Shown piece after piece: positions 25,521 through 39,460 of a stretch of 64,000 nucleotides of DNA. The notes beneath the pieces are model-generated. The model was given only the letters and a program-made list of their open reading frames with translations. It was not told the origin of the DNA and made no database searches. Numbering within the stretch: position 1 is the first letter of the stretch; every line of letters begins with the position of its first letter. Location of the stretch: NCBI GenBank assembly GCA_013399875.1, contig VXAZ01007995.1, positions 2,583,486 to 2,647,485 on the forward strand, in the 5' to 3' direction. The DNA is from Gymnorhina tibicen (lineage: Eukaryota > Chordata > Aves > Passeriformes > Artamidae). The position numbers and the translations under genes were made by a program.

Positions 25521-28500
25521 TCCTCATCCCTGGGACAGCAAGGTCAGCTTTGCCTGTGCAGCTAACAAATGTCAAGTGGCTTTGTTTGAGTCGGTTTGCC
25601 CTTTGCCCAGAGCAGGCCTTTGACTACCTCTGCTTAACTAATCCTCTTCACAGTAATCACAGGGCTAAAGGAGCCCTTGGTCTTCAAGGGGGAGAATTGA
25701 GAAAGGCTTCACTGCACAACAGCAGGCAAATTTGCTTTGTCTCCATGTGACATTGCCCAATTAATCTCTTGAACATCCTGGTTTTGCAATGTTTCTTGAC
25801 TGCTCATACTTTTGGATGACACTGGCTTAAAGATCATTTCCTTCCAGCCCTACCAACCTGCCTCTAGGGCAAAGCACATCATATTTGTACACACTGTGGC
25901 ACTTTGCTGATGTCTGAGGATAGGAAAAAGAGAAAATATTGATTCACCTGGACTTCATGATCACTTGGCTTTCTTTAATATGGCCTGTTTTTCCCACTAG
26001 AAATTGCAGCCTGAGTGGATTCTGAAGGTGCCTATTCATGTCTGCCCAATTATCAGGGCTTTTTTCTGTGTTTATTGCTCTGAATGGCTGTGGGCAGCAA
26101 GTCCTACACTTTTAGGGAGCAGTATTACCCCCAGGTACCCAATCTGCTCTGGGCTAGGGCATGAAATAAATATGCAAAACTCAGGACAAAGATGTAAAAA
26201 CCACAGGAAGTTTGGGGCTGTCTTTATATCTCATTTGCATGGCTCTGTTGGTAATGGCAAAGAAAGGGCTCTGATAAGTGACCATCGTTGCCATCAAGGA
26301 ATCAAAGTTGAGATGAGCCCTTTCAGTCAGTGCAGCAGTGTGTGAGAGCTGTGCTTGATCAAGCTGCAGGTCAGGATTCACAATTAGGGATCTCTTCTAA
26401 TTTTTATACTTTAAGCCCTTTCCATTCTCCTTCAGAAGTGTCCCAGCTCTTCCTCACAACTGATATTAATCTTGCTGGTCTATTGTTTCCAGCTTTCTCT
26501 TCTGACCCTTCGTTCTTTGCCTGCCCTGGCTGGGTTCAGCTGAATTGATTTTTTTTTTGTTGTTTTCGTTTTGTTTTCAGTCCTTTTGTCTCCGAGGTGC
26601 CCTGCACTTTCCTTCCTGCTCCTTCTGCTTTGCTCTGAGGAGCCGGCATTCATGTGTGACTGGGACTTGGCCGCTGCAAACTTTTCTTTGACACGAGGGC
26701 ACTCGGATTATATTTTCCCTGTGCCCCTGCACAGATTGCTCACACGCTCCTCGGGTGCCTGTTGCATTGTGTACATGTTTATAAGAGCCATGTCACCCTG
26801 ACTTCTCCAGCTTACAGAGACAAGGGAGTAAAGCTTGTTTGGAGGGCAAGAAGAAGGGATGAAAGCAGGCTTCTGCCCCAGACAGCAGCTCTTTAGAGGC
26901 TGACTCTGCTCTTTTAATGCAGTCTGGCTTCTCTGGGCTCTGAGGATGGAGAGAAAGGGTAATGGGCATTCTTTACCAGTCCTGTTTAATTTTACCTAAG
27001 AAGAAATGCAGGCACAAATTCCTTTGCTGGGACCCTAATGTAGGGGCAAACTTCTATTAAACATTTTGTAGGCAGGAAGGGTAAATTTAGGGGAGTTTTG
27101 AATAGTCACAAAGAGCTCTAAGAAGTTGCTCTCCCCAGGAAGGTTGGTTCCTTAGTGACTGATGTCACCCCTAAGTGGCAATTTCCAGATGTGCCCTATA
27201 GTGTTAGTGCAAGGGTCAAATTACTTATTACATGTTCAGCAAATGGTAACACACTCCAGGTATCCGTGCCCTGACTGGGAGGTTATGGTTTCAGTCTTTG
27301 CGGCTGCTAAGTGTAAAAGATAATTGGAGATGAATGAAAAGCTATTAATTTGTATTTTTTTCTAATTCCACAGGTTTTCAAAGAATGCTTTATTATAAAT
27401 TTCATACTAGCCCACTTATTTTTCTCCTATTTTCTCTCTCTTTTTTTTCTTTTTTGTCACCTTATCACTGATGGAAAAAAATGTGGTGGGGAAGGGAAAG
27501 AACGAAGAAAGGCAAAGATCTGTGGTCAGTTAAAAAGAGAGGAAAGGAAAAGTCTGTAGGTCTTCTTATGTGAAATTTTGTTCGAAATTATCAAAGTTTA
27601 CTTCAACATTTTCAGCCAGTGTTACGGTGTGTAGGCAAAACATCACAAAGATGGATGTGCTTTATATTACTGGCAAGCACAAGACACATTTTCGGGCGAC
27701 TACAGAACAGATGTAACACAGACAACGACAAGGGGGCAAGTTCTAGTTCACCGCAGCCTCCGCCTACCCAAAAGGAGCAGCAGTGAGAGTTTTCAATTTT
27801 CATAGTTATTAAAGTTTGACAGCTGTGGTGCCTTTAGTATGACAGTGATCAGCTTGGTGTCCTGTTCCCTTAGAAACACTTGTGCTTGGTGTCATAACAG
27901 CAAAGACAGAACAGGAGGGTGCCCGATTCCCTGGTACAGGAGAAGCCATTCAGCCTCACTGAACTTTATCTGCCTTCCATCAAATGGGACATGATCTGTC
28001 ACAGAGTCAAGAGCAGAGCTGAAAAATGCTGTGACCCAGCCTCAGCCCAGGTGCCATCTTTTAAAAGCTGGGTGTGTTGCTCATTCCTCGGGAGAAGCAG
28101 GGAACAGAGCTGGAACCCTGTTGGAGCTGCACCCCTAATTCCCTGCAGGAGGGTTGCCTGCCCTGGAGACAGCAGATCACTAGGATCTCAGTTTGCCCAA
28201 CGTGGCACCTCTCCTTTCTGAAGTCTGGATCCTTCATGCGGTAAAAGGGGCTGTTTATTAAAGTTAAGTTTACCTTTAAGATGTTAAAATTCAATCTGAC
28301 TGTTCAAGGTAGAAAGTTAGACTGTCCTCAGCCCTGCTTATGTGTGAACTCTGATTTTTCTTCCTGGCAATGTTCCTAATGGCCAAGGATATGAGGGAAG
28401 TAGCACCTTGACATCAGCTGGTGTGGTCACAGTGCTGCCAGAGTTTAAACCCATCATGGCAAAGTACTTGGGGAGAGCTTCTGTCTGGGGCTTGCTGGCA

Positions 28501-31500
28501 CTTGAGATTTCATTTGCATCCGAGGTAGACTGTGAATGTAGAGTGCAAGTGAACATTTCTCCAGCAATTCTTATTCTGGAACAAGAGCATCTTATGCCTG
28601 CTTAGTTTAATATGCTTCAAAGTAGATTTTGCAATAAGACTGTCTCCAAACAGAATTCTTTAGGAAATGGTGGGGGTTTTTAGCTGCTTCTTCCTAAAAC
28701 AGCAACAACAAACCCCCTCAATCCTTGGAGGGCTACTGAAATTTATATCCTTCTGACTTTTCTCCCTCATTCTCCTCAGATGGAAACATGTACTTCTATA
28801 CCCTCCTGGAGAATTGCACTTCTTCACAAGGAGAGATGTCAGTTGCTTGTGGTGGCCTTACTCATGTGGGGAAATTTTGCTGATTATTTCGTTTCCAGCA
28901 CTAATTACCATCACCTTTAGGATCTGCAATGCAGCTTCATTTTCACAGCGAAATTTTCACTGGAGTTGGAGGTAGGGGCTTATGCCATATTCTGCTGCTT
29001 AACAGCCAGGAGCACATCTGCACTGACAGAGAGTGACCCTAATTTATTTCTGTGGAGGTTTTTCCTGCCTGGATGTCATGCAGTGTAAATAAAAGAACAG
29101 ATCCGTCTCCACTGACGAGGGGCAGAGCAGAGCTTTTGCAATTTCTTTCTTCATGTAGAGACATGGTCATTTTTTTTTTATTCTTCTATAAGACAAAAAA
29201 ATAAACCACAGGGAAGAAAGCTTTTTCCTGCTGGAGCCTGGTGGAAGCAGCTATCCAACAAGTCCCCTCCAGTACCACTGAAAGCAACTTGCAGATGCAC
29301 AACTTTCATCTCTGAGTCAAGGGGAGGAAGTTCAGATGCAGCCAGCATTTTCTTGGCCATCAGATCTTCCCTGAGGATTAGGTTTTTGTTTAATAAATCA
29401 CTCCTTTTCTCTTTTTTTTTTTTTCCTTCTCTTTTTTCTTTTCCCCCAGCCACCCAGAAGTAGTTCAGGTGTTGCATACAGTCCTTGCTTTATTTGCCTG
29501 TCAAGACTGAAGCGACAGACTGCTGTGCAAATGGACTTCCATGTTTCATTTCAGTTTAAACTATCCTTTGACACTGATGAGAACAGCTCAGCCTCTCCTG
29601 CCTTGATACCCTCTGTCAGGGGGGAGGTGGATACAGGTCTACTTTAGTCTGGTTTTGCTTATGCAGTACTTTTGGATGTCTTTGAGGGGCAAACCCAGAG
29701 CAAGCAGGAAGTTCCCACTGGCTTCAGGGGACAGTTATCCACCTCTCAGGAAGATGATGCCGCTCAGCTGTGATGCCACTCTTGCCTTTCCTGTGCCCAG
29801 AAGGCAGCCACAGCAGAGTGTAAAACAGCTCTTCATTGAATTAACAGGATTCTCTCTCTCTGATTCTGGAATCTGATGGTTGTCCATTTTAGAGTTGCTG
29901 CCTTACTGGTGACACCAGCCTTGCACGGTGCCTGCAGACTTTGTGCCCTGCTTTGCCACTGGAGCCTCACAGGTGCCTTTGCCTCACTGGGAAGAGGCGA
30001 AACTGCCTTGTACCTTTTCAGTCGATTTGAACAGAAGGACAGGAAAATCCTATAAAAGTGAAGCAGTATAACCTGCAAACCCAGTAAAGTGGAAATCAAT
30101 GAAGCAGCCAAAAGGTGCCATTACAGCTGGCTTAGTGTAAGTTCTCGTGTATCAAGAGTTACAAAGCGATCACATCGTTCGGCCCCGCGGGGGAAATGAG
30201 GGCAAATGGCTGTGCAGGTCCCTGCCAGGCCGAGCTGCCCGTTGCCATTGCTTGGATCTGGGGAATGTATGGATGTGCCATGTAGGAATGGCAAAACCAC
30301 ATCTCCAGCAGAAGTGAACAGCCGGGGTTCAGCCCTGAGGAGGGGACACCTCAGCTCTTCTCTTTAGCTGAGTGGGTTAAAGTTCTGAGTTGAAGCACAA
30401 GAAAGAGTTCCTTTCCCACATTCCAATTTTGTTCTGAGTCCTGGACCTGTATCCTCTTGAGATCCAGAGCATTAGGGCACCACATCACCCATGGGGGCAC
30501 CCCATGTGCTCTTGCTCCTTCCCAGCAGTACATGTTCCACTTTCATCCCAGCAGTGGGTGGCACCAGGAGTCTGTCCAGCTGAGGAGCCCACTTGTGATG
30601 TGGCCAGCAGCAAATGTCTACAGGTCGTTAAAAGTGAAGGCAAATTAAAAGAGATATCCCCAGTGTACTCTCCCAACACTCTACAGGTGAAGGGAACTGG
30701 AAAGGATGGTTGTGAATGAGTGGTGTTCTGCAGGGCCCCTCTGGTCTGTGTGTGTGCCTGCCTGACTCAAGCCTATTGCCTCTGGGTCTTTGCTTGGCTG
30801 AGCAACGTGTCTGCATACGCTGGAAACCACTTTTAGAATGTGTTTAAAAATACATATTTTTCATTTCTTCCCTCGCATTATTTATGTAATGCCCTTTTCC
30901 TTTTTCGCTGTGTATTACATTTTCATATGTAAATGTATTCTCCGTCTGCCTCCAGAGAAATCCACCTTTTGCCTTCTCGGCTTACAACACATTCTTTGCT
31001 TGGGCTGATCTATCCATCTTCAGCCTTCTGTAGTTCTTGTTGCGACCACAGTTAATGCTGTGAGACTCAGAGCACAATGTAGCTGCTGCTTGTGTTTACT
31101 GCGCTCTGTGACAGGCCCAAGGATAAAACTGGTCCATCCCCCCACTCCAAGTTCCCACCTTTGTTGAACCAAGCACACTGAAATCCCAAAGTTCCTGATT
31201 CCCAAAGAAAGGCACTGCTGCCAGGTTATGAAAAGGTGACTCTGGCCACATAGGAAGTGCTCAGAGTCCTGGGGAAACAATTCAACAAAAGGCTTGAAAG
31301 GAGAAGGTTCATCTTCTTTGGTTATTCCTTGCAACTTTTAGTGGATTTCCAAGTAGAATTGAGTCTGCTCAGTCCTCCCTGTGTCCATCAAAGTTTTTTT
31401 TTTTTATCACTTTTACAGCTCTGCTGGGAATCTTTTCCCCAGTGCAGGCAACTTTGGAAAATTTGCACTTGTGGTGCAGCCTTCTTGCTGGCCCTGGAAA

Positions 31501-34500
31501 GGTTTCTGACCTCCACGTCTCCAGCTGTCGTGATGGGGAAGAAAGCAGCCATCTTACAGGCCCTGGGGAGCTCAGCCTGGTCCTGGGTAAAGCAGCAACA
31601 CTGTAATGATGCAGTTTCTCTCCTTCCCCTGCAAGACCCTTACAGCTCTAAATAGCAAACTGGAGAATGAAGTGATTTTCTGTTTCTGGTTTTTACCTCC
31701 TCGCTGGTGCTGTGTGAGCTGTTGGTGGACAGCTGAAACTCCCCTTCAGGGCCACGGTGAAACGCCTGGTGTTTTGTGAGTTGATAAGGACAGCAGGAGA
31801 CAGTGCAAAGATGCCTGAGTTAATTCTGCCAGGGAACGTGCCTGCTTGACTCTGGTTCATGCCTTCTGGATTTTACTCCCCTTGAGTTTATTTTTCCCCT
31901 CTTTGCAATCAAGCCTCTGTTCTGGGTTGTCTCTTGTCTTGCACATCAGGGAAGGTGGAATCTTCTGCGTATTACTGTTCAACTCTAAGGCTGAAATCAT
32001 AGCTGTATTTAGCATTAGTTAATTCTGTAAAAATTGAGGGCCATAATGCAGTGAATATTTTTTGAGCTGTCTGGGGGACTCATGCTCATGGGAAGGATAG
32101 ACTTTGAATAATAATGACCAAGCACATCATATTCTGAGGTAACGTCTTGAGAATGATTCTGATAAATCCCAAGCAATTCATTAATGAAACGAGATCATCT
32201 GATCCTTGCAGTGTTTCTCCAGGAACCCTTTTGTTTTTTCCCAGGAGGAAAAGAGGCATTATCCAGGGGGTATTGGTAGGCTCATTTTGATGCAAAGAGA
32301 ACTCCAAGCTCCTTACAGCATATTAAGAAAATTAAAGAAAGGAAAGCCAGCCAACAAAGCCACCCACTCAGTCTGTGCTGTGCATTGAATTTAGGAACCC
32401 TTCGGGCGATCCTGCAGCAGCAGCTGTGTGCTCCTGCCAGTACCTCCTCTCTTTGTCAGCCTGACAGGTTCTTTCAAGTCAGTTCCACAGGTCTTTGCTG
32501 TTGCATCAGTTCTACTGGAGAACTGCACAACTGCTCCTGGGCCTGGGGAGATTAGTTTGTGGTTAAGCAAGCAACATCAGCCATCAGGGTAATTAAGGGC
32601 TGAGGTACGGGCTCATCACCACAGAGGGCAGGAGACAGTCTCCTTCCCTCTGTGCAGGTTTGCACTTTTTACCAGACAAATCCAGCCCTGGCTTCATTCT
32701 GCTCTTCTGTATTAGTCTGGTCCTTTGAAGCTCGTGGGTATCCCATTGCTGCAAGGAGCAGGAGAGGCAGAAACCATGAGATAATGGGAGAGATTAACCC
32801 GATGTTCCAGCTCGTGGTGCTGCTGGAGAGAGCACGAGCCCCATGCACTCAGAGCTGCAGTGGAATGAGGGAAGTGGTGCCACTAACACCCTACTGCTGC
32901 TCTGATCAAGTGTTCAAGCAGCCTGCTGCTGCCATAAACACCCAACTCGAATCTAGTGGGTTTTTTTCCTTGTTCTATGTCTTTTACTAAAGACTGAAAA
33001 GACCCACAATCCAATTCAATGGCATCAAATGGAGTCCTGAGGCCATAAATTGCTGCGTCCAACAAATAAGAGAAAGGGTCAAACTGTTTGGTTCCTTGGG
33101 GGTCTCCAGCTGTTAAACTGCCAAAGCATAAGAGAAAGTCTTAAGCCATGTTAGAAGACAGTGTTGTCAGAACAAGATTACATAGACATGACCTAAGTCA
33201 TCTTTTGTAACAAGATCATTTATGTGATCTCACCATCTATTAATGTCTGTTTAGTAATGTTATTTTTTTCAGGCTTTTCAGACAGGATCAAGCTTTGGGT
33301 AGAATGAAACATCTAGAGAATTCTGAAGTAGGAGCTAGACTTGTCCTCACAAAATGCTTAATTGCCTCTTCTTTTTTTGGCTGACAATTTTAACAGGCAA
33401 AATCAAATGCCACGTTTCACCCTCTCCAGGTAATCCTGTGAGGTTCCAAGAACCAGCTATGGTTTGTGGAACACTTTCAGTGATCCTTGACCTTGTTTGG
33501 AAGAAAGGCAAACAGCAGAAGTGAGAGTACTCAAGGCTGCAGTTCTGAACTTACCAGCAACACTGGTTGTCTCTGCCACCAAAAGTCTTTCCCTCTTGAC
33601 CTCTACAGGGATGATTTTCAGAAAGTGCTTATCTTTAGGGAAGAGTGGGCTGGGGATGGACTGTCAGTGGCACAGATCTTGCTAGTGACAGCTGAGTGAG
33701 AACAGAAAAGTTTCAGAATTTTACTCAACACCTAGCATTTTGTGGCCACTTGCCATGTTTCCAAGTGCAGTCGGCTGCAATGAGCTTTCATGAGTTTGTT
33801 TGGAAAATCCATCTGCTGGTTTTGGCCCCAGAGATGCCAGTTTTGCTGCCCTGCAAATCTGGCCATTGCTATCTCAAGCTGAACACACTAAAATAGAAGA
33901 CTCTGGTAGCAACTTGCCAAAAATCAGCAGTGCTAGAGACCAAGATCAGGCATTCTGGCTCCTGGTCCCCCATCCCAGTCACTGGGAATGCCAACTTTAA
34001 TTATGTTTTACTGGCAATGTATATCTATATCTTTTCAGCACTGAATTGGGATGTTGTGCTCCAGCCAAGCACCAGCAGTCGCATATCCTTCAAAGCAGAT
34101 GTGAATCTTTTTATGAGGAAAGAGCAACAGCTCATAAAAATACATAGGAAATCCCAAACATTCATCACTTAGCAACTTTCTACACTGAACTGATTGTACT
34201 TCTAGACTGCTGATTTGTGACTGACTATTCCAGTCACATCCATTTCACTACATATTCTCCCTGTTTGAAATGCATCTGGAGTGTCAGGGTCCAGAACTCT
34301 TTGGTGTTCCAAGGCTTTGTTTTTGCATGGTCTAAACGTAGACATCTCACAAAAATAGTAGGACAGTGCACATGAAAGGCAGTGGTGCAAATGTACCTCC
34401 TTTATGTGGAATATCCATGATAAATTTGAAGGTTTCCATCCTAGTCAGTCCTGTCCAATCAGAAGACACATTAAAATGGGAAACAAGGTCTGCCTCGTGG

Positions 34501-35830
34501 TATCCATATGGTTCATCTTCTTACCCAGCAGTCCCAGAATGTTTCACTGTGGCACAGTTTTCCCAAACCTTCATGGAAGCTGCAATCTTAATAGATGTCA
34601 AATGTCATTTGAGGCTGTAATGGCAGAAGTGTCTCCTTCTTACAACAGCGTGAGAAGGATTTTTATTACTATATAATTCTGGAAAGCAGCTGAAATGTTT
34701 GAGTACCAGAATGGCCAGAGTCATTTCATCGTAGCACAACGGGCACTCACTGCCCCACACCCCGTGACCTGCTGATGTGTTCAGAGAGGGCTGCCACACA
34801 CTTGTGGTCCTCCACCAGAGACTTCAGTCCCCTCAGATAGATCATGAGCTGCAAACGAAGATATCTGGGAAACCTGGAGGGGTGGAGGTGTTGGCTGGGA
34901 TGCCCTGACTTGGGTCAGCGACTGACAGAGCAGTTTCTTCTCTCATACTGAGAGAACCCATCTGGGAGGTTCCTGACTGCTGTTCCCGCTGCTTCACGTG
35001 GGTTCAGTGTTCCAGCCACACCAAATTCCAGATTAATTATTTGTAGAACTCTGTGCTAACTGGAGGAGGGAGGGAGGGAGTGGTCAGGAACTATGGGGTT
35101 TTTTTAAATCTTCTTTAAATCAATTACTGTCTGTGCTTGCCATGTACATTAAAACCGTAGAAAATCCACTGTGCCTTGCTCTGCCATTTGAAGTATTTGT
35201 TGCCAGTCATTCTCAATTCCTTTGCATGCAGCCCCTCCAGCAGAAGCATGGTTTTCTCTGGAGCTGACATTAGCACTGTTCCACTGGGCTGGCAAGATGC
35301 GGTGAGGATTGCGTTCCCTGGGAGACTGTCTGTTTTCCATTTATTTCACTGCTCTGGAAACAGGCCTAGCTGTAATGGCCTAACATATCTTAAAACGGGA
35401 AAATTACTAATTCAAGTCAGTGAGCATATTTTCATTTTAAAAGAGTAACAAATTAAATAAACTCCCTGCATTTTGCATTTGAGACCTCAGTGTTTCATCT
35501 GCTGTAATCTAATTCACCCATTCATTTCCTGCACATTCATTTTATCCCATTATTTGAGATTTCCTTTGCTTTTAATCCTGTGTTTTGAAGAGACCAAGAG
35601 TTACAGCAGAGAATAGATGAGAGACTAAACGGTAAATAAAAGAACAAACATGCTGTAATATAGCTTGATGTGTTTCTAATCAATCTGCTTCTTGCAGCTG
35701 GATCCTTAGTTAGGTGTGCAACTTTTCCGTCTCAAGTTGATTAAAACTTCTTTAAAAATAGGTGAAGTGGGGCTCTGTGCCCAATTCACCAGGTACTAAC
35801 TGTTGGTTTAGTTTTTGGTTTTTTGGTTGG

Positions 35831-35846
35831 TTTTTTTTTTTTTTTT
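35831..35846. repeat. T16 homopolymer
   Basis: Sixteen T residues preceded by a T/G-rich run (gttttttggttgg). It may be the tail of an old minus-strand retroposon, but no body is recognised. Confidence 0.85.
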
Positions 35847-38800
35847 ACAATAGCAGTGATGGATGCAGGTTTAAAAAAGCAACCAGAATGACAGCGGGGA
35901 CCTAAATACTTTTTTTGTGGTGCTTTTAACCAACCAAACTCATGCAATGAGACCTCAGTTAGCACTGAAATATTTTCCTGTTTAGCTGGGGACAAGCTGC
36001 TGTGTGATCAAAAGGTTTGATGCTCCAAGAGAATCAATCAGCCCTTCTCTTTCTGTGCCCTTCAGAAATAATGTAACCAGGGATGTCCTTCCTAGAGCTG
36101 CCTCACCTGCCTTGGCTGGCTCTGATGTGTTTTGTCATGGGCAATTATTGTTTCGTTGTTGTCTCCCTTGAGAGCTCCCTGTCCATGGGAACCACTGGGG
36201 AAAATTGTTCACTGCTCTGCATTTCCAAAAAACTTGATTGTTTTTCATCACGCTGCACCCGCAGGCCTGTGCAGGTCCCCTCTGAGCCTTTCCTGGGGGA
36301 AGTTTAAATGAAGGCTGAACATCAGCAGAGGAAACAGGAGAAGAGTCTGACCTGAGAAGTGGGGTCTGATGGATGCTCACTAAGGTTTTGTGCAAGGTGC
36401 TGCATCCCTCTGAGAGCAAGCACGCTCGCCCTCATTTTCCTTGCACTTGGGCACACTGAGGATGGCCAGAGAGGGGGTTCATGGAAATCAGACACTGTTC
36501 TGGATCTTCCCCCTCTCCCTGATTGCAGAAACTACTCAGACAGAGCCATGTGCACGCAGATACACATCAGGTTTGGCATTCAGGAACTGGTGACGTAATT
36601 CAGGCATCAAATTTTCCTTCATCTAACACAGTAAGCAGGTGCCTGTTTTAGCTCTGCAGTGCTTTTTCACCAGCCATATTAACTTTTCTAATTTTGATGA
36701 AATAAACCTTGGTTTTGCTATGGATTCCAAAGGGATCTTTGGAAAGATAAAGCAATCTATTAATAAAGCATTCAACATCTATAGATTCTGTCTGGATTGA
36801 TGTTAGCATCACCCTTCTTCACCCCTTTCCCTGCCCAGGAAACACGTTTCTAAAAAAGCGTAAAATACTACAAATGAAACATATTTGAGTTTGCCAATCT
36901 GTTTTTCCACATTAGGAGGAGGAGCAGAACTGTAAAAAGGGGCAGAGTCAGCATCTGTGATGATCTTGTGCATATGGACCCCTCTGTGATGATCTTTTGT
37001 AGGAATAATTTTGGCGACAGCATGATGTTAGATCATGTCAGTAACCTCACTATGAGTCAGCTCTGCTCGTTTATCACCCTTTACGTTCTTTAACATTTTC
37101 TCCTGCTGTTGTGCTGCACATCGAAGCGTTCAGGCTGAGGCATTATTGGAGCACTTCTGCCTGTTGGGCTCTGCTGGGGGCTGCACTGAAGGAGCAGATG
37201 TGCTTTCTCTGGAGCCCACTCTGGCACAGCATTGCTGTGACCTGTGCTGGGCAGGGTTCAGTGGGAGTGTGACTCCTTTCCCACCGTGCTGGGGTGGAGA
37301 AGAGGGTCCATCTGTCTTTTTCGTGCCTTGTTTTGTTGTTTTGGATGATGTTTTCTTTCCTGCAGTCCCATGAGAGAGGGCAAAGGCTGAACAGCTGAGG
37401 GCCCTGTTGCTGAAGGAGAGTCACTTCACAGGCAAATGGTGACACAGTGATGACTTGCTGTCATTTATGCTGTGAGTTGTACTTGTTCTTTGCAGACAGA
37501 ATATTCTAACTGCTTGGCCATTATCACCTGATGTTTTTTTCACTGTCACATTAAAAAAAAACCTCTCCAAAAAGCGCAAGCCCATAGTTTTGCTTTCTAA
37601 CTCTGCACTAAAACATAGCTTTAGTGTCATGCACATTGGATTTAGTGTCCTTTAACAGTATAATTCAACAGTTTCACGTGAGCATAAGCTCATACTTATT
37701 TTCCATTTACATTTATTTTCCAGTGAATATATCCCATGGCTGTTAGAGCCCAATTGTCACATTCCCTTTCACCTGCAGGCTGTGGTGAGCTGACTGAAGG
37801 ATACTGAGCAGCTACTCAGAGTTAGGAAATGAGTCTGAAAACATAAATCACTTCTTTCTTGGCGTGTACTAGATACAGTGCAGGGCATGTTTGCATTAGC
37901 AGTTGCCATATTGCATTAGGATCTGTGCTGATTAGATTTTCACTAATAGGACCAGGGCAAATGTATTATACAGTTGCACAATTAAATATATTGTCAGACT
38001 GAGGGTGAAAGGATGGAGTAATGGAAAAAACAGGGGTTAAGACAGGCTTTTCTTTGGAAAGAGCAAATGTGGAGGGGTCATGTTAGAGCCAGCAGGAAGT
38101 TTAAACAGAGTTTAAGGAGGTTGATTGAGGAAATGTCTTGACAGAGCAGTGGAAATGACACATTATGGAAGAGGGAATGATTAGCTTGCTTGAGAAGAAC
38201 CAGCAGATAATTTGAGCTGGATTGGGGTGGGCACAGAGGTGCCACAGGACCTAACGTTGGAGCAGATGAGAGGTGCTGAGCTGCAGAAGGCAACAGAAAT
38301 TTGAAAAAGTGCATTCAGCCTTGAGAAAGAATAATGATAAGGAAGTGACTCAGAGTAGAAGGGGTTTGGTTGAGATTTGGTGCAGTTTCAGTGAAACTGG
38401 GTTTACCAAGAAAGCAGTTTTTTAACAGAATGACATTTTCAAGTCAATGTGGCTGTGTCTCTAATACTTGCAGTTGTGAGTATTGTTTTCCCTTTTCCTT
38501 GTTTTCAGTTCTTTCCTCTCTTTCACTTTCAACTATGAAAAGCTCCTTGAAGTTAATGTAAAGACTTTGGTGGATTTTTAGTGGACTATGAATAAGCCTC
38601 TTCTTGTGTCATGGCTGAATGCTGATTTCTGAGCTGTCCTGGTTCCAGGCAGCATCTATAATTGCATGTTATTATTTGAAATATAAAGATTTTAATTGCT
38701 TTTCAGAAAGCTTGAGAGGGAAATAATCCATATTGTTCTGTTTCTTTTAACTGGAGAACTTTTCCACACTGTAATGTGTCTCAGTAGGCCCATTCCATCA

Positions 38801-38999
38801 CGTTCTCCATTTTATTTTGAAGTCTCTTGAAGAGTTAATACTTCATTATTGGGCTATTTTCCTTGATCTCCAGCCACAGAGATTTGTGTTTTTAAATAAT
38901 GCTTGTCTTATTTTTCATAGCTGATGTGACTGATTCAGATTGGATTATTTCCTTTGACCCAAACTGGGGCTGCAGTTCGAAGATCCAGCCAATCTGTGG

Positions 39000-39460
39000 G
39001 CAGCCCTTTTTTTCTTTAATAGCAGACTAATTGGCAGACCAATTAATCTGCTCATCTGTGAAAAGAAAATTTATAGCAATAAGTAGTTCTATTTCCAGAA
39101 GTCATTCTCTAAAGTAACATTACGGTGGCCTTGTTTACTTCATGCCCTGCAACATGATCCAGTGCTTCAACAGTAGCACAGGTCAATTAGTGGACAAATT
39201 AAGCAATTATTAGCCACTAACAAGGGTGACTGGCATCATTACCCTTCCTGTTTACCAGCAAACTGTTATTTTAATACAAAGATCAACAAATAAATTAGGG
39301 CATCTGTTGTATTGCCATGTCTGCCTTGAAGTAAATGATATTAAATGGGCTTTGGTTGCTGCCAAATTCTTAACCCCGGCCTAATGAGATACACTGATAT
39401 GTCTCTTGCTGATTACAGAAGCTGTAAAATTTAGTTTGTATTGATTTATTAACAGGAGGA
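39000..39460. other. AT-rich block resembling a conserved non-coding element
   Basis: About 460 bp dense in TAAT, ATTA, CAATTA and aattaatc words (for example accaattaatctgctcatc), with no repeat signature and low CpG. It lies 3 kb before the NPDG exon and could be an intronic enhancer. The evidence is composition only. Confidence 0.3.

Noticed and set aside
35062..35080. G-quadruplex candidate (gaggagggagggagggag)
   Set aside because: Only three GGG tracts are present, the fourth being GG, so the standard four-tract pattern is not met.
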